Source: Owenia fusiformis
Taxonomy: Eukaryota > Annelida > Polychaeta > Sabellida > Oweniidae
Assembly (NCBI GenBank): GCA_903813345.2
Contig: CAIIXF020000004.1
Coordinates: forward strand, 21,116,477-21,176,476
Direction of reading: 5' to 3'
Length of the DNA: 60,000 bases
Below the pieces are notes generated by a model. That model was not told the origin of the DNA and ran no database searches. It saw only the letters and a program-made list of their open reading frames with translations. This document shows, in pieces, positions 11,072 to 22,200 of this stretch. Made by a program: the position numbers and the translations under genes. Numbering within the stretch: the stretch's first letter is position 1; every line of letters starts with the position of its first letter.

Positions 11072-12060
11072 ATGATGTTAACTCATCGTTCATTCGTTTG
11101 AAGTTGCATATTTTTTTAATTATTAGGGAGCCTTTTATAGTGAACTGCGATTCCACATTTGTAAAGTAGTATTTTACATTATACGTGATTCCTTATATCA
11201 CTTGGGAAAATGGATGAAAAGGGTAAAAATGATACTTCAGAAATACTTTCAAAATAGGTATATTCAACAGGCAATGATAAGAAGTATATGGTTTTCAGTG
11301 TCATGGAAGATTGTGATAAATGAATAGTCATTCATTTTGGGATAAAGTGGAAAACAATATTTCTCATGTTAATTTCCCTTTGAGTAAAGTCATGCGATCC
11401 ATTGTTTTCAGCTTAATTTTGAGCAGACCATCAGACTTTATTTCAGCCATGCATAATTAAAAGAGAAAACGTTGAAATTGAGGATATTGAATGGTAGAAC
11501 AGAAAATATTACACATGTATGTGAAACAGTGTATATACATTGTACATGACAAATTGGGATGAAATGAGAATTGAAATAATAACGTTGTTTATTATTAAAT
11601 TGAGCTATTATCAGTGTTCAGATCGATTTAATAACCAATAAAAAATTAATCGGACAAGTAATCTGACAATTTTTGTCATGCAGTCATAGAATATCATATA
11701 TTACACGTATGTTATCTTTCAAATTGAAAATGTTATAGGCAAAGAAGGAATGGCTCCCAGGATCCAAGCTCGATATTTTCCAACAATGAAAACGTCGAAA
11801 TGTCGTTATTTTCTGAAATTACGACCGACTGTAAATTCAAAATGAACATTTCAAAAGATTCGAACCAATATCTCGTTCATTTCTTGTGAGTTTTGGAATT
11901 TTTAGTTAGAAAATAACACCAAAATTCACATTCAAATGTTGAAGTGAACAAAATGGCGGCTCATATATGGGACAGAATATTGATGTTGCACTCTGGGAGC
12001 CAATCCTCCTTGGTTATAGGCCTACACATTTGTTAGTTTTTCTGTGCCTTATGTCTATGT
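11072..12060. other. Non-coding stretch
   Basis: No coding signal, RNA gene or structured repeat was recognised. It is AT-rich intergenic sequence between the foldback element and a SINE fragment. Confidence 0.4.
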
Positions 12061-12064
12061 ATTG

Positions 12065-12200
12065 TGATATTACCTCAATTGTATATTAGGAGGCCGTTGT
12101 TAATCTGAAAACATAGGATCAAATCCTATGCTAAGGGCTGATGTGAAAAAGACACTCCACCCTGGTGGGAATCGAACCCACAACCTCCCGATTACAAATT
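12065..12200 (-). mobile_element. tRNA-derived SINE fragment
   Basis: On the minus strand the sequence GGGTTCGATTCCCACC contains a perfect polymerase III B box (GGTTCGATTCC, 12168-12178) in a T-stem-and-loop context, followed by a non-tRNA tail. The 5' part, where the A box should be, is eroded and does not fold as a tRNA. It is therefore a SINE remnant rather than a tRNA gene. The limits are approximate. Confidence 0.6.
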
Positions 12201-12409
12201 GAAAATCTAGTTGTACGAGTTTATTGTTTTTTGTCTGGCCTGTTAGGAGTTTTAGGTCCTTCTTAGTTTTTTATACTTGACTCCAGAATGAAACTCAATC
12301 TTAAATCCGAAGGCAATTGCTTTTTAAAGCACCCTTGTGTGCAATCGGCGGACAAGTGTGGCTAACTGTTTTAAATCACAATGCAAACATGCACATCGGT
12401 CTGTCGAAT

Positions 12410-13024
12410 GGCTTTACCTTACTTCCTGCGAAAGCTATTTGGATTTTGTTATAATAGCTTTCCCACGGAGCATTTGGACAGCTCAATGATCGTGACCTTT
12501 GAAATCGAATTAAGTCGATCCGCGGCTTACTTTTGGTCTCTAACTGTGTCTTACATCAGTATCATCAATCCGTGTAAGTATTGGAGCGCTGGAGTACTTC
12601 TTTTTCGATCAAGACTTGTAATTGTTAGTCGAGTGAATCGTTTTACTGCCAAATTCCAATATGGCGGTTTCTGCTCGGACATTTTCGTAAATCTCCGGAG
12701 GTTGTCCGAACCTAACTAATTCTCAAAATTCATTTCGTTCGTTGCGTATCTCGCACCTAGCAAACCGCCATATTGGAAATAGGTCTGTAAAACTTTAACT
12801 CGATGAACAATTTACAAGTCTTGATCGAAAAAGAAGTACTCCAGCGCTCCAATACTTACACGGATTGATGATACTGATGTAAGACACAGTTAGAGACCAA
12901 AAGTAAGCCGCGGATCGACTTAATTCAATTTCAAAGGTCACTATTGATCAGCTGTTCACTTCTCCGTTTGAGAGCCATAAGTTTCAAAATCTAACATGGC
13001 TCTCGAAGTGAGTAAGCTTTACCA
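12410..13024. mobile_element. Palindromic miniature element, about 615 bp
   Basis: The inner arms (about 12478-12690 and 12755-12955) are highly similar in inverted orientation. For example CGGCTTACTTTTGGTCTC at about 12523 returns complemented near 12910, and CCAATATGGCGG returns complemented near 12765. A weaker outer extension continues to about 12410 and 13024. The hairpin form and absence of coding fit a non-autonomous DNA transposon. No target duplication could be fixed. Confidence 0.75.
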
Positions 13025-14525
13025 TCTTTCTATAATGTAACACGTAATGTTTGATTTCTCCATTGCTAGCGATTACATCGAGATGCTCAGTCCTGGATCA
13101 TACCAGTGATTACAAGTATTGAAAATCTCAACAGCTTAGTCCCAGCCCATGACCTATTCCTGACAAAGCATAATCATAAACGTCCACTCGTGGAGGTTTT
13201 TTCTAATTGTGGATATACTGTAATATTAATTTTGAAATTTTTTACTTAAAGCTAGAACACATTTTGATCCCCACATAAGGTAACAATAGTAGTACATGTA
13301 GTTATGTCGAAATCTGACCAAGATGTAAATTAAGAAAATGAAAATGATAGGTCACAAACTCAAAAACTTGTAATTGCTCTTCAAAAAAATCTCAACTTTT
13401 TGTAACTGTATGTTTTTGTCTGATATATTAAAATGCCATTGCTGGGTATACTTATTGTTAATTCATATATGTATACAACTACATGTGAACGAAATAACAA
13501 ATTCAACAAGTTCAAGGATAAAGACATCGTGTTTGATATATGTCACATTTACATGTTCAGAAATAAAGACAATGTCTTTGACACATATGGCACTTTTAAC
13601 AAGTTTAAGAATGAACGCAATGTGTCACATGTCAATTTAATGTTTATAGTCTGTTTTTAGAGAACATAATACTTGAAGTTGAAGATTCAAAAATAAGTAA
13701 ACAAACGACACACATCCAATTATTACAAAATAGGCAAATTGTATATCTAATATGAAGACGCAACAACTCAAACAAGAGCATGCATGATACATTGTCCACT
13801 TGATGAGCAATTTGAATCCTGTGAATCGTCACTTGTTCCTTGAGAACAGTGTCACCATTATTCCCTCACGTTCCTCAAATTAAATTGAAAGGTGGTTCAG
13901 ATTGTTTTCATTGTTAAAACAAAAACTTTGTTTGATTCCCTTGTAAAAACCCATATTATGTGACCATTTTTGTTCTATTTATGCTATATATTGAAATAAC
14001 GAAAAATTACTAATACAGCCTACATGCAGACATATTATGCAACAGTGCCGTTTTTATATTAATATACTGTATTCGCGCGGAACAGTTGGCAAATTGCTTA
14101 AATAAATTGCAAGGCTTTACACATGTAAAGATGTCTTAACTTTCATCACTTATTACCCTTTTCAAGATGTGTAGTCAACTCTGTTTGGCACCAATGTTAC
14201 AGATAATTATTTTAATACACCGGTCCAATGGGAGCATTTCATCTGACTGTAAAGATATGGTTCATATTTTGTAAATACATGTTATCCAGCACAGTTGTAT
14301 CTTTTTGTGCTCTGTAGTCAGTAAGTTTAAAGTCCCAAGATTGGTCTTAATTAGAGCCGTAGTAAAAGGGATGACCCCAGGGTATTCACTTAACATGGAC
14401 ATATGAGGTCAATAACATAAAAACAGCTAGAAACAGAAAGGGCAGTTCTTCAGTTTGACAGACTACTTGTAATCTTAGCTCCAAAGTTTTGAATATCTTA
14501 AATCTACCATTATAGATCAGCTATA
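13025..14525. other. Intergenic stretch upstream of the MFS gene
   Basis: No exon was recognised. A degenerate tandem repeat with units of about 42-54 bp lies at about 13495-13640 (AACAAGTT.AAG.AT and TTTGA.A.AT words recur). It accounts for the open frames there. The last few hundred bases should contain the transporter promoter, but I see no clear TATA box. Confidence 0.4.
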
Positions 14526-17131
14526 ATGGAGAGAAAAAGGGTTGATCCAAGTGAAATTGAAAAAGATGGTGCAGGAAATAAGCAGATTGAAGGTGCTGAA
14601 AATAAATTTCAAAATGGTAATTTTAAGGAGCTTGTAGGTGCAGGAACTAAGGAGCTTGAGGATAGAGAAATTAAAGAGCTAGAGGCACTCACTTATAAGA
14701 AGACAGATGAGGCTACCGGATACAAGAGAGAAAGAAGTCCAGATTTTTACTTCAAACTTGTGAAGACAATATGTGTCTTCTTAAGCTGGATTGCAATGGT
14801 AAGTGGGATAAAATATCCTTATGTGGAATAAATTATCACAATTTATCAATGTGGGTTAATTAATAAATACATTCAGGTGGCAAAAAATTAAAGATACATA
14901 TGTACTGTCTTTTTAAAAAAAACTAGGCCATATATTAAAACTGCCCTACAGTATGTGTATGGGTTGCATAGTCAACTTCCAATCCTTCCCCTGGATTCCA
15001 TGCAGAAAAATAATTTGATATTTTCTAGTGGTACATGTCCTAGTAATTCACTACAGGGTATCCATTTCAGGGCATGTACCTGGAGATAGTAGGACCAACA
15101 CTACAGGACTTAAAATACAGGGTGAACAGTAATTATGAAGAAATAGCTCGAGCTTTGTTTGCTAGAAGTGTAGGTTTTTTCATTGGATCTCTGGCAGGAG
15201 GTTTTCTATGTGACAGGTAAGGTGTAAGAAATGCTGCTGTTGAGTAATGGCAGCAACATAAGGTAGATGACTAGGCCAAGTCCAGTTTTCATAGTTATTA
15301 TAATCCACACAGAAATGGTATCACCTTTTGGTATCAAAACATATTCTCAATACCTCTTCTCAATATTTAAGTCTGAACCCCAAATTGATATCATACATTA
15401 CATGTAATGAGAAATATCCTTTATTTTCCAGATATCGAGATAAACTGGATATTTTCCTAGCAAGTTCATTTATCCTTTCTGGCGTAGGGACATGTATAGC
15501 ACCATGGTGTAGTGCTTTATGGTTGCTAGGGTGCATGTTTCATCTCCAAGGTCTAGGCCAGGGTTGCTTAGGAACAAGTAAGTCATTGATTTCAGGGTGA
15601 ATGCCACAAGGCATGGCCACTGTTACATTATTTTATTTAATTACCAGATGAGTCCCTGTAAACATTTACTACTGAGGAACATAATTTTGAGTTTCAGTTG
15701 AGAAATGTCTAGAAATATTTTTTCAAAACAATTTTGGTGTGGCAGCTACCTGCTTTATATTGGAAACTCTACACTGCCAATCTCAAACTGCATCAAACAG
15801 TGCTGTTTATGAAACAGCGCTGGACAGCGCTGTAAAAATAGTACTGTACATCGCTGTTTTCAAAAACAGTACTGTAAAAACAGTACTGTACTACACTGTT
15901 CAAAACAGGTGATGATAGAATAGCACTGTACATCGCTGTACAACTGCACTGTTCAGTAGTGTTTACAGCGCTGCAAGATTTTGCAGATTGGGGGTGTACC
16001 CTTGATATAAGAAAAGGCTATTTTTTCATTTATTGTATTCCAGTTGGTCAAGCCCTTGTGATCAATATGTGGGGTGAGTCATCTGGGCCTCCTGTGCATT
16101 CCCTACACTTCGCTTTTGGCATTGGAGCCACAATCGTACCACAGATCGTGAGACCATTTCTCTCATCAACACCAGAGAGCATTGATTATAACACAACTGT
16201 AACAGTGAATTCTACAATGGTAATACCAACATGGAATTCTACAATGGTAATACCCACATGGAATTCTACAATGGTAATACCCACAGGGAATTTCACAGTT
16301 AATGATGCCAGAATTGAGGTGCCCTACTCCATTGTTGGGATTGTGACTATAATATTTTCCTTTATTTTTATGGGATATTATTTTGTATCTCGAAAGCGTT
16401 CAAATACAGAGTATGACCTTGATCATGAAGGTCAAGATGAAAAGTCAACAACATTAAGAGAAATAGATGAAAAGTCAACAACATTAAGAGAAATGTTCTC
16501 AACAGAGAAGTGCACGCAAGGTCACAAAGCCTTTGGAATTCAAATGCTCTTTTTGATTTTCTTGTTTTCTGGTATAGCAATAGGTGGGGAACGTGTTTAT
16601 GGGAAATTTGTATTTTCATATGCTACAGATACGAAAATGGCAACAAAAAGTGAAGCAACTGTCATTGAGACAATTTTTTGGTCGAGCTTTATGGTTGGAC
16701 GAGGATTGGCGATAATTGTCGCAAAGTTTTGCCCACCCAAATTGATGCTGTTGATTGAGATTATTGCAAATGTAGTGGTAGGGGTGGTGCTCAATATTTG
16801 GGGTAACACAAATATAACCATTTTGTGGGTGTTTACTGGTGCATTTGGAATTGTCAATGCGCCTGTTTTCCCATCCGGCATTGCCTGGGTGAATCTTTAC
16901 TTGGAGCAAACAGGTTTGGTAACAGCAATGACATTTGTTGGTCAAAGCGTAGGAGGGATGGTTTTTCAATGGTTAACAGGGTATTTGTTTGAGTATTATG
17001 GTCCATTGAGCTTTCTGTATACCATATTAGGGTATACTATTGCACTGGCTGCGGTCTCTATTATTATGGGCTTGTTGACATTCAGAAGGAAAGACAGGTT
17101 TCAACACATCAAAGAAGAATCAAGTAAATAA
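14526..17131 (+). CDS. MFS sugar transporter, MFSD4/NAGLT1-like, four exons
   Basis: Exons are 14526-14798, 15071-15216, 15432-15577 and 16044-17131. All introns are GT-AG and the phases agree, giving 550 residues. The N-terminus (1-75) is charged and cytosolic. The first membrane span (about 77-95) runs into GMYLEIVGPTLQDL, followed by a domain with FARSVGFFIGSLAGGFLCDRYRDK. That combination is typical of the sodium-dependent glucose transporter 1/MFSD4 branch of the major facilitator superfamily. Further spans follow (VGIVTIIFSFIFMGYYFV, MLFLIFLFSGIAIGG, VAKFCPPKLMLLI and others), for a usual 12-span protein at the plasma membrane. Exon 4 contains two in-frame tandem repeats, three copies of NSTMVIPTW/G (residues 244-270) and two of DEKSTTLRE plus I/M (320-339). 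The substrate is inferred from the family only. The gene is convergent with the dynein light-chain gene. Confidence 0.88.
15785..15972. repeat. Cluster of palindromic ACAGYRCTGT words in MFS intron 3
   Basis: About ten copies of a 10-base palindrome (ACAGCGCTGT, ACAGTACTGT, CAGTGCTGT and close variants) occur within 190 bp, spaced irregularly by about 3-25 bases. The cluster ends about 70 bp upstream of the exon 4 acceptor. The irregular spacing distinguishes it from a simple tandem array. Confidence 0.75.
16208..16288 (+). repeat. In-frame 27-bp coding minisatellite in MFS exon 4
   Basis: Three adjacent 27-bp units encode NSTMVIPTW, NSTMVIPTW and NSTMVIPTG. Each starts with an NST sequon, so the array adds N-glycosylation sites to a loop before the sixth membrane span. 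A second, two-unit 30-bp array at 16436-16495 encodes DEKSTTLREI and DEKSTTLREM in the central cytosolic loop. Confidence 0.9.
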
Positions 17132-17164
17132 ATGAATCACAGCAAATATGTAGCTGAGGTAAAA

Positions 17165-17420
17165 ATCAGGTGAGGCAAATTTAAATAGGTGAGGCAAATT
17201 TAAGCTGAATGAAGTATGTTTCTAATTTTGAATCGGATTACCCCCGGTAATTCAATTCTGTTTGAAAAAATGTCTGAATATGTTTTTTAAAGCTTTGGTG
17301 AGTCAAATGTAAATGGGTGAAGCAAAGTTAAGCTGAATGAGGTGCATTTCTACTTTTGGATTGGCCTTCATTACAACGATTCTGTTCAAAATGTCTCAAT
17401 ATGTTTCTATGTAGATTTAG
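17165..17420. repeat. Imperfect two-copy repeat downstream of the MFS stop codon
   Basis: Two diverged copies of about 125-130 bp (about 17165-17290 and 17295-17420) share GGTGAGGCAAATTTAA-like, AAGCTGAATGA and TTCTGTT..AAA.TGTC words. They probably lie in the 3' untranslated region of the transporter. An AATAAA overlaps the stop codon (17127-17132) and others occur near 17684, so the cleavage site is uncertain. Confidence 0.6.
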
Positions 17421-18160
17421 TGAGGCTTTTGCCTCAACTACCTCATGCCTTGCTAGCATGATATGCCCTTCTTGCAGCATTTACATGGTCTTTGCCTAAA
17501 TAGTTTCTAAATTAAAATGCCCTGGACATGTGGAATATTATGTGTATATTTCAGACAAAATTCCCATGGGCTATATGATTAATTTGATTATGTTTTGCAA
17601 TGAAATAATACAAATACTTTATATACAATATGTAATTTATTTACATCATAGACTTAGATTTTCATTATTTACAATATATACAATAAATAAATGAGATGAT
17701 ATTTATTTTTGTTTTGTTTAGACTTATTTCTTTGGTTACCCAGTCATTTTAGTATCACAGATTGTTAAAAAGAGACCAGATAAATAGATTAGAATTGATT
17801 GTAAATCAGTTTAATACACATTCTAAATTTTAGAGACTACAAGTTTGTCAAATATGCATATATTGTTGGACCTGGTTTTTGCTTTTAATTACGTTGGAAT
17901 GAATTGAACTTTGGTGGTATAAAATACTGATATTGGGTGATTTGAATTTCACATTGGATGGTACATGAATTAATAAATGTGCCCCTGATTTTTCATGTTC
18001 ACAAAGAAGTACCCAATATCTAATGACTTAGACTTAAGCCAGGAATATGTATTTTAGTACAGTAGTATCAAAACTGGTATAATCATTACAACAGGAAATA
18101 TATCTTTGTCTGAAAGTGACATTGTGATGGATCCCTTAGTTGAGACACTGGTGTTGTAAG
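17421..18160. other. Intergenic or 3' UTR stretch between convergent genes
   Basis: AT-rich, with several AATAAA-like words around 17680. No coding signal or repeat was recognised. Confidence 0.4.
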
Positions 18161-18537
18161 TAGTACATTCATGTTGTCTGACTTGCATCTATATTGCTTG
18201 ACTTGTAACAAGGTTGTTTGACATGTGTCCAAATTGTGAGAATATCTATTCTCAATGTTGTAAGACTATCCATTATGTGCAACTTCCAATGTTGTAACAC
18301 TATCCAAATTGTGAGACTACCCATATTGTGAGACTATCCATGTTGGGAGACTATCCATATTGTGAGACTATCCATGTTGGGAGACTATCCATGTTGGGAG
18401 ACTATCCATGTTGTGAGACTATCCATGTTGTGAGACAATCCATATTGTGCAACTTTCAATGATGTAAGACTATCCAAATTGTGAGACTATCCATGTTGTA
18501 AGAATATCCATGTTGAGAGACTATCCATGTTGTTGTG
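18160..18537. repeat. 17-bp minisatellite next to the dynein light-chain stop codon
   Basis: The core unit TTGTGAGACTATCCATG repeats about 15-20 times with substitutions (GGGAGAC, ATATTG variants). The array is regular from about 18240 to 18535 and decays to the left. It stops within a few bases of the last exon of the Tctex gene, so it is likely transcribed in that gene's 3' untranslated region on the minus strand. Confidence 0.9.
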
Positions 18538-18543
18538 TTGCAT

Positions 18544-21500
18544 CTAGTAATAAAAGACTCCATATGCAGCTGCCACACAGAATAATGAATCCTGAAACAA
18601 AAAAGTAAATCATTTTTGACCATATTGAAATTCATTTGCTCCAGAAATAGATCTTAAAAATCATGTGTGCCTGCACTTGTTTTTCAACCAACATCTGGCT
18701 TTTTTAGTTAGAGTAATCTAACAATACAATTTTTATCAATTCAAAATGGTTGTTTTCATAGTAAGTTTACAAAATCATGATTTTTAAATACAAAGGCCCT
18801 ACAAAAGTTTCAAGTGAACATTTTTCACAGATCCAACTTTTTGCTCACAATACTCAATTCACATTCCAAGTTTAGCTAGTATTCATTGGTATCAACTGCT
18901 GGCTGTCAACTGATGATTTCATTGCTATTTTCATTTAATATGAATTGGGTTAGCCATAATATAGCAATCAAATCGTCAGCTGACAGCCATCAGTTGAATT
19001 TGGATATGCAGCTTGGAAATGTACGATTAGTTCACTCACATTCATAAAGATGTCTTGAGCGTAGTTATCTGTATCAGAATCCCAGAAACACCTACAGCCC
19101 ATCCTGAAATAAAAAAAAAATTGATATTATATTAGTACATTCAATTTTAACTCAATATTTTACAAAAAACAATATTTCTGAATTTTCATTTCTAATAATT
19201 TCTTTCATTCTAACTGCTTATTAAAATATTATCAGTATTGGAAGTGAATATTTCGACAATAATTGTGATTTTCAATTTAAATGAAGGCCTCACGGCCCTG
19301 TTCTCACACAGTGTAGAACTTTTAGAGGAATGTATATCCTGTCTTAACTGAAAATATTAATTTGTAGCGTCCAACTTTGAGAAACTTAGGTAGCACAGTT
19401 TGTGACCAAGTTTGATGGCCTTGACCTTTGACCTTGAAAATTTTACTTTTTTAGAGCTCAGCACATCTTTTGTGATTAAAGTTGAACAAAATTTAAATCC
19501 ATGATGAAGAGCAAATAAATTGAAGTCCTTTTATTTTCAAAAAAATTTTACCAAGATTTTTTTCAAGAAAATCTGAATTATAGAAAAAAGATGATACACT
19601 GTGAAGTACTACCTTAAGTCCTTTTATTTTCAAAAACATTCTGGATGGATAATTTCAAAGTGTTATGTTAGAAACATAATGAAGCGTACTGTATCATATT
19701 ATGAATCATTTCAGCACTGATCCCCTCTGAGTATCCCTTGTTCAAAAGTCCTCAAACAAAGACCACCTTAATTTGATGTATGAAGTTTTGATGAATTAAC
19801 TAAGGTAGGTAGAGTAGAATAAATAATTTAGCAATATTTGGGCCTTATTTTTCTTTAGCCCTGACACCATATTCTCTATTACTTTTCACTGATGTTTTAG
19901 GCCTAGGTCAATTTGGCCTAACTTTAAATGTTCTTGCCATTTTTCAAGTGTTTGGAAAATAAATATATTTCCCTAAAAGCTTTGTCCTAAATTCCTTTTT
20001 AACCTTTTTAGTTAATCCTTTTGAACACCATTTGATAAAATACATTAAAATGTCACTTAAAAGTTAAAGTTTAATTGTACATGCAATATGAACCTGACTG
20101 TTTGTATGTTAAGTATATCTCAAGGCCATAATACTGTCATGACACAAATACAGTAAAACCTGTCTAATCCAAATCCCACTGGGACTAACCAAAAGTGTTT
20201 GGATTGGTTCATATTCAAAGTTTTTTATCATGCGAATATATATATGGTATATGGCAGATTAAAAGATGGGACAGAAAAACAGTGTTCAAATTGACAGGTG
20301 TTCAGATATTAGAACCTCACTAAAAGTCCTAAATATTTGTCATGTACATGTATTCATAATATTTTATCCAAAGATTGGCCTATATAATGGGTGGCCCAAG
20401 AGTGGGTTGACAGTTATTTAACAATCTCTGCAAACTGTGAACCTACTTTTGGAACACCCTGTCTAAATATATTTTACATTTACAGCCATGAAATAAATAT
20501 AAAAATAATAAAAAACAAACTTACTTTACCCCCTCCCCTCTCTGTTCTCCTATAACCACTTGGACTATAAACTTATATCTATCATAGCCTATGTCTGGAA
20601 TTAAGAAACAACAAAAAGCAACTAAATTAATAAAATAGAAAAAAATCATTGATGGAAAATAAAAATAAAATATAAATAATCCTTATTAATTGAATAACAT
20701 TAATAAACAGGTGGAATATGTATTCGTTGCAGTAATCTCCCCAGAATTTATTTTCAACAATTGGGTAAACACGTCACAATTTTGATCAACATTTGTCAAA
20801 ATGTGCCAATTTTCATGATTTCTGTTCATTGTCTAAATCTCAAATGAGTGAATAGCCTGCCTGCTTCAAATGCTGGGAGGACACTGTCGTGCAAACTAAA
20901 CACTTATTGAACAGTGAAATTTTGAATATATAGCTTTCAGATTGCCTCTTACTTTGCCCCACACCAGGACTCTCCTATAACAACCTGTACAGCCAGTTTA
21001 TACCTTGGATCAATGTCCAACTCTGTTGCGAGAATTCAAGTACAAAATTAAAATGGCATGTTGTTAGCTTGTGTAATATCTGTGATTTTTTCAAACTGAC
21101 ACAATGCTCTCATTTTATTTAAATATATAACCAAATATCCTTTGCCATGATCTCAAGCACACAGATTTTCAAAAAGCTTATTTTATTTGTTTTACTACAT
21201 CATGCAGATTTGATAATTGGTTTTGCTTTGGGTGAATTGTTTTTCAAGATGTTGCCCTTTGCACTTAACGATAATCAAAAATAATATCCTTGGATCTTCT
21301 ACAGGGTGGGCAGAAAATTTCCCCTCCCCTTTGATTAGCATAACATACTTCAGACACTTACAGCAAGAATATATGAGTACATATATATACATGCACCAGT
21401 GGAACAACATCAATATTGCCATTACATGTACATGTACATCTGTACATATATTATCCATCATTTAATTGAATCAGTTCTAGATTTACCTTTTAATCTGACT

Positions 21501-22200
21501 TTAATTTCATCTGATATAGTTTTACACCAATCTGTTGTCTCTTCTCCCACATATTCCCTTCCTGTTAGGTTCTCCGCAAGGACATTATGTATCAGCTCTT
21601 TCACTATTATAGGACGAAATCTGCAAATAGAATGAGAAAACAATTAATATTATATTTTCATTATGTCTTAACCATACCTTTTTAACTTTAATTTAGTAGG
21701 AATAACCAGATGAATTTATTTAGAACACAACAATTATTTGCCATTAAAATCTTATTATCATTTCATGTTAAAAACTTTAAAATGTGAACACCTGCCAATA
21801 TGAACACTTTTGGCTGACTCCAGTGATATTCAGATTAGACACATTTCACTATTTTACATATATTACTGAAATAATGAAACGTTATTTGCCCAATAATATT
21901 TCTTTCAGTTTATTCTCCATTGCAGGATGAAGTTTTCTCAGACTTTTAGACTTACAAGAAGTTTATAGTTCTAGGCAGAGGTAGGCCTTCTATTCTAGGT
22001 TTATACGCATTATAGTCCACCATTCTAACATCTGAGTCTACAAGACTATATGTTTCACCACAAATCTCCATTGTTTTACTTTCACCTTCCATTGCTTTCT
22101 TCTCAATTACTTTACTTTTTAAATCGTCAATTGAGTTACTATCACTGTCCATCTGTTTACCACTACTAGCATTTACTGTTGGATTTTTGAAATCAGCCAT
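18544..22200 (-). CDS. Tctex1-type dynein light chain (DYNLT5/TCTEX1D1-like), five coding positions
   Basis: Minus-strand exons are 22200-21956, 21620-21487, then either 21022-20953 or 20594-20525, then 19103-19040 and 18591-18544 (stop TAG). All junctions are GT-AG and keep frame, giving 186 residues with one copy of the alternative exon. Residues 1-80 are a polar N-terminal extension. The Tctex1 domain then runs from FRPIIVKELIHNVLAENLTG through CKTISDEIKVRLK, YDRYKFIVQVVIGEQRGEGV, MGCRCFWDSDTDNYAQDIF and DSLFCVAAAYGVFYY. These are the diagnostic blocks of Tctex/DYNLT light chains, which form homodimers binding dynein intermediate chain in cytoplasmic or axonemal dynein complexes. The long N-terminus favours the TCTEX1D1/D4 type over short DYNLT1, but the exact orthologue is uncertain. 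Confidence 0.9.
18897..19000. repeat. Short palindrome in the last intron of the Tctex gene
   Basis: CAACTGCTGGCTGTCAACTG at about 18894 pairs with CAGCTGACAGCCATCAGTTG near 18977. The match continues inward through GATTTCATTGCTAT and ATAGCAATCAAATC. It probably is a very short miniature element. Confidence 0.65.
20151..20322. mobile_element. Mariner-type miniature element, copy A
   Basis: It starts TA-CAGTAAAACCTGTCTAAT and has internal GTGTTCAGAT near the other end. The right terminal repeat is degenerate (AGAACCTCACTA). It belongs with copies at 35578, 38780 and 48092. It lies in the intron after Tctex exon 3b. Confidence 0.6.
20525..20594 (-). CDS. Tctex gene exon 3b, canonical version
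   Basis: This 70-bp exon has acceptor CTTAATTCCAG and donor GTAAGT, with entry phase 1 and exit phase 2. It encodes IGYDRYKFIVQVVIGEQRGEGV, the consensus strand-loop-strand of Tctex1 domains. It is the downstream member of a duplicated pair; the other copy is at 20953-21022. Confidence 0.88.
20953..21022 (-). CDS. Tctex gene exon 3a, diverged duplicate exon
   Basis: Exactly the same length (70 bp) and phases as exon 3b, with an acceptor (TCGCAACAG) and donor (GTAAGA). It encodes LDIDPRYKLAVQVVIGESWCGA, aligning with exon 3b but replacing the QRGEGV loop by SWCGA. The frame is open and both splice sites are intact. The pair therefore looks like mutually exclusive alternative exons. Including both would also keep frame only if the 70-bp lengths were compensated, which they are not (70 is not a multiple of 3), so joint inclusion would shift the frame. 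Expression is not shown by sequence. Confidence 0.75.

Noticed and set aside
12160-12200. A tRNA gene suggested by the perfect B box
   Set aside because: No A box, acceptor stem or anticodon arm can be formed upstream, and a tail follows. A SINE remnant explains it better.
13374-13660. Two overlapping frames with repeated NKFK words as a small gene
   Set aside because: They coincide with a degenerate tandem DNA repeat and have no splice or promoter support.
15959-16043. 5' extension of the long MFS frame as coding
   Set aside because: It lies upstream of a good acceptor (TTGTATTCCAG at 16043). The spliced join from exon 3 restores the family consensus, so this part is intron read-through within the palindrome cluster.
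18160-18537. CRISPR-like array
   Set aside because: The units are continuous without unique spacers, and the genome is eukaryotic. It is a minisatellite.
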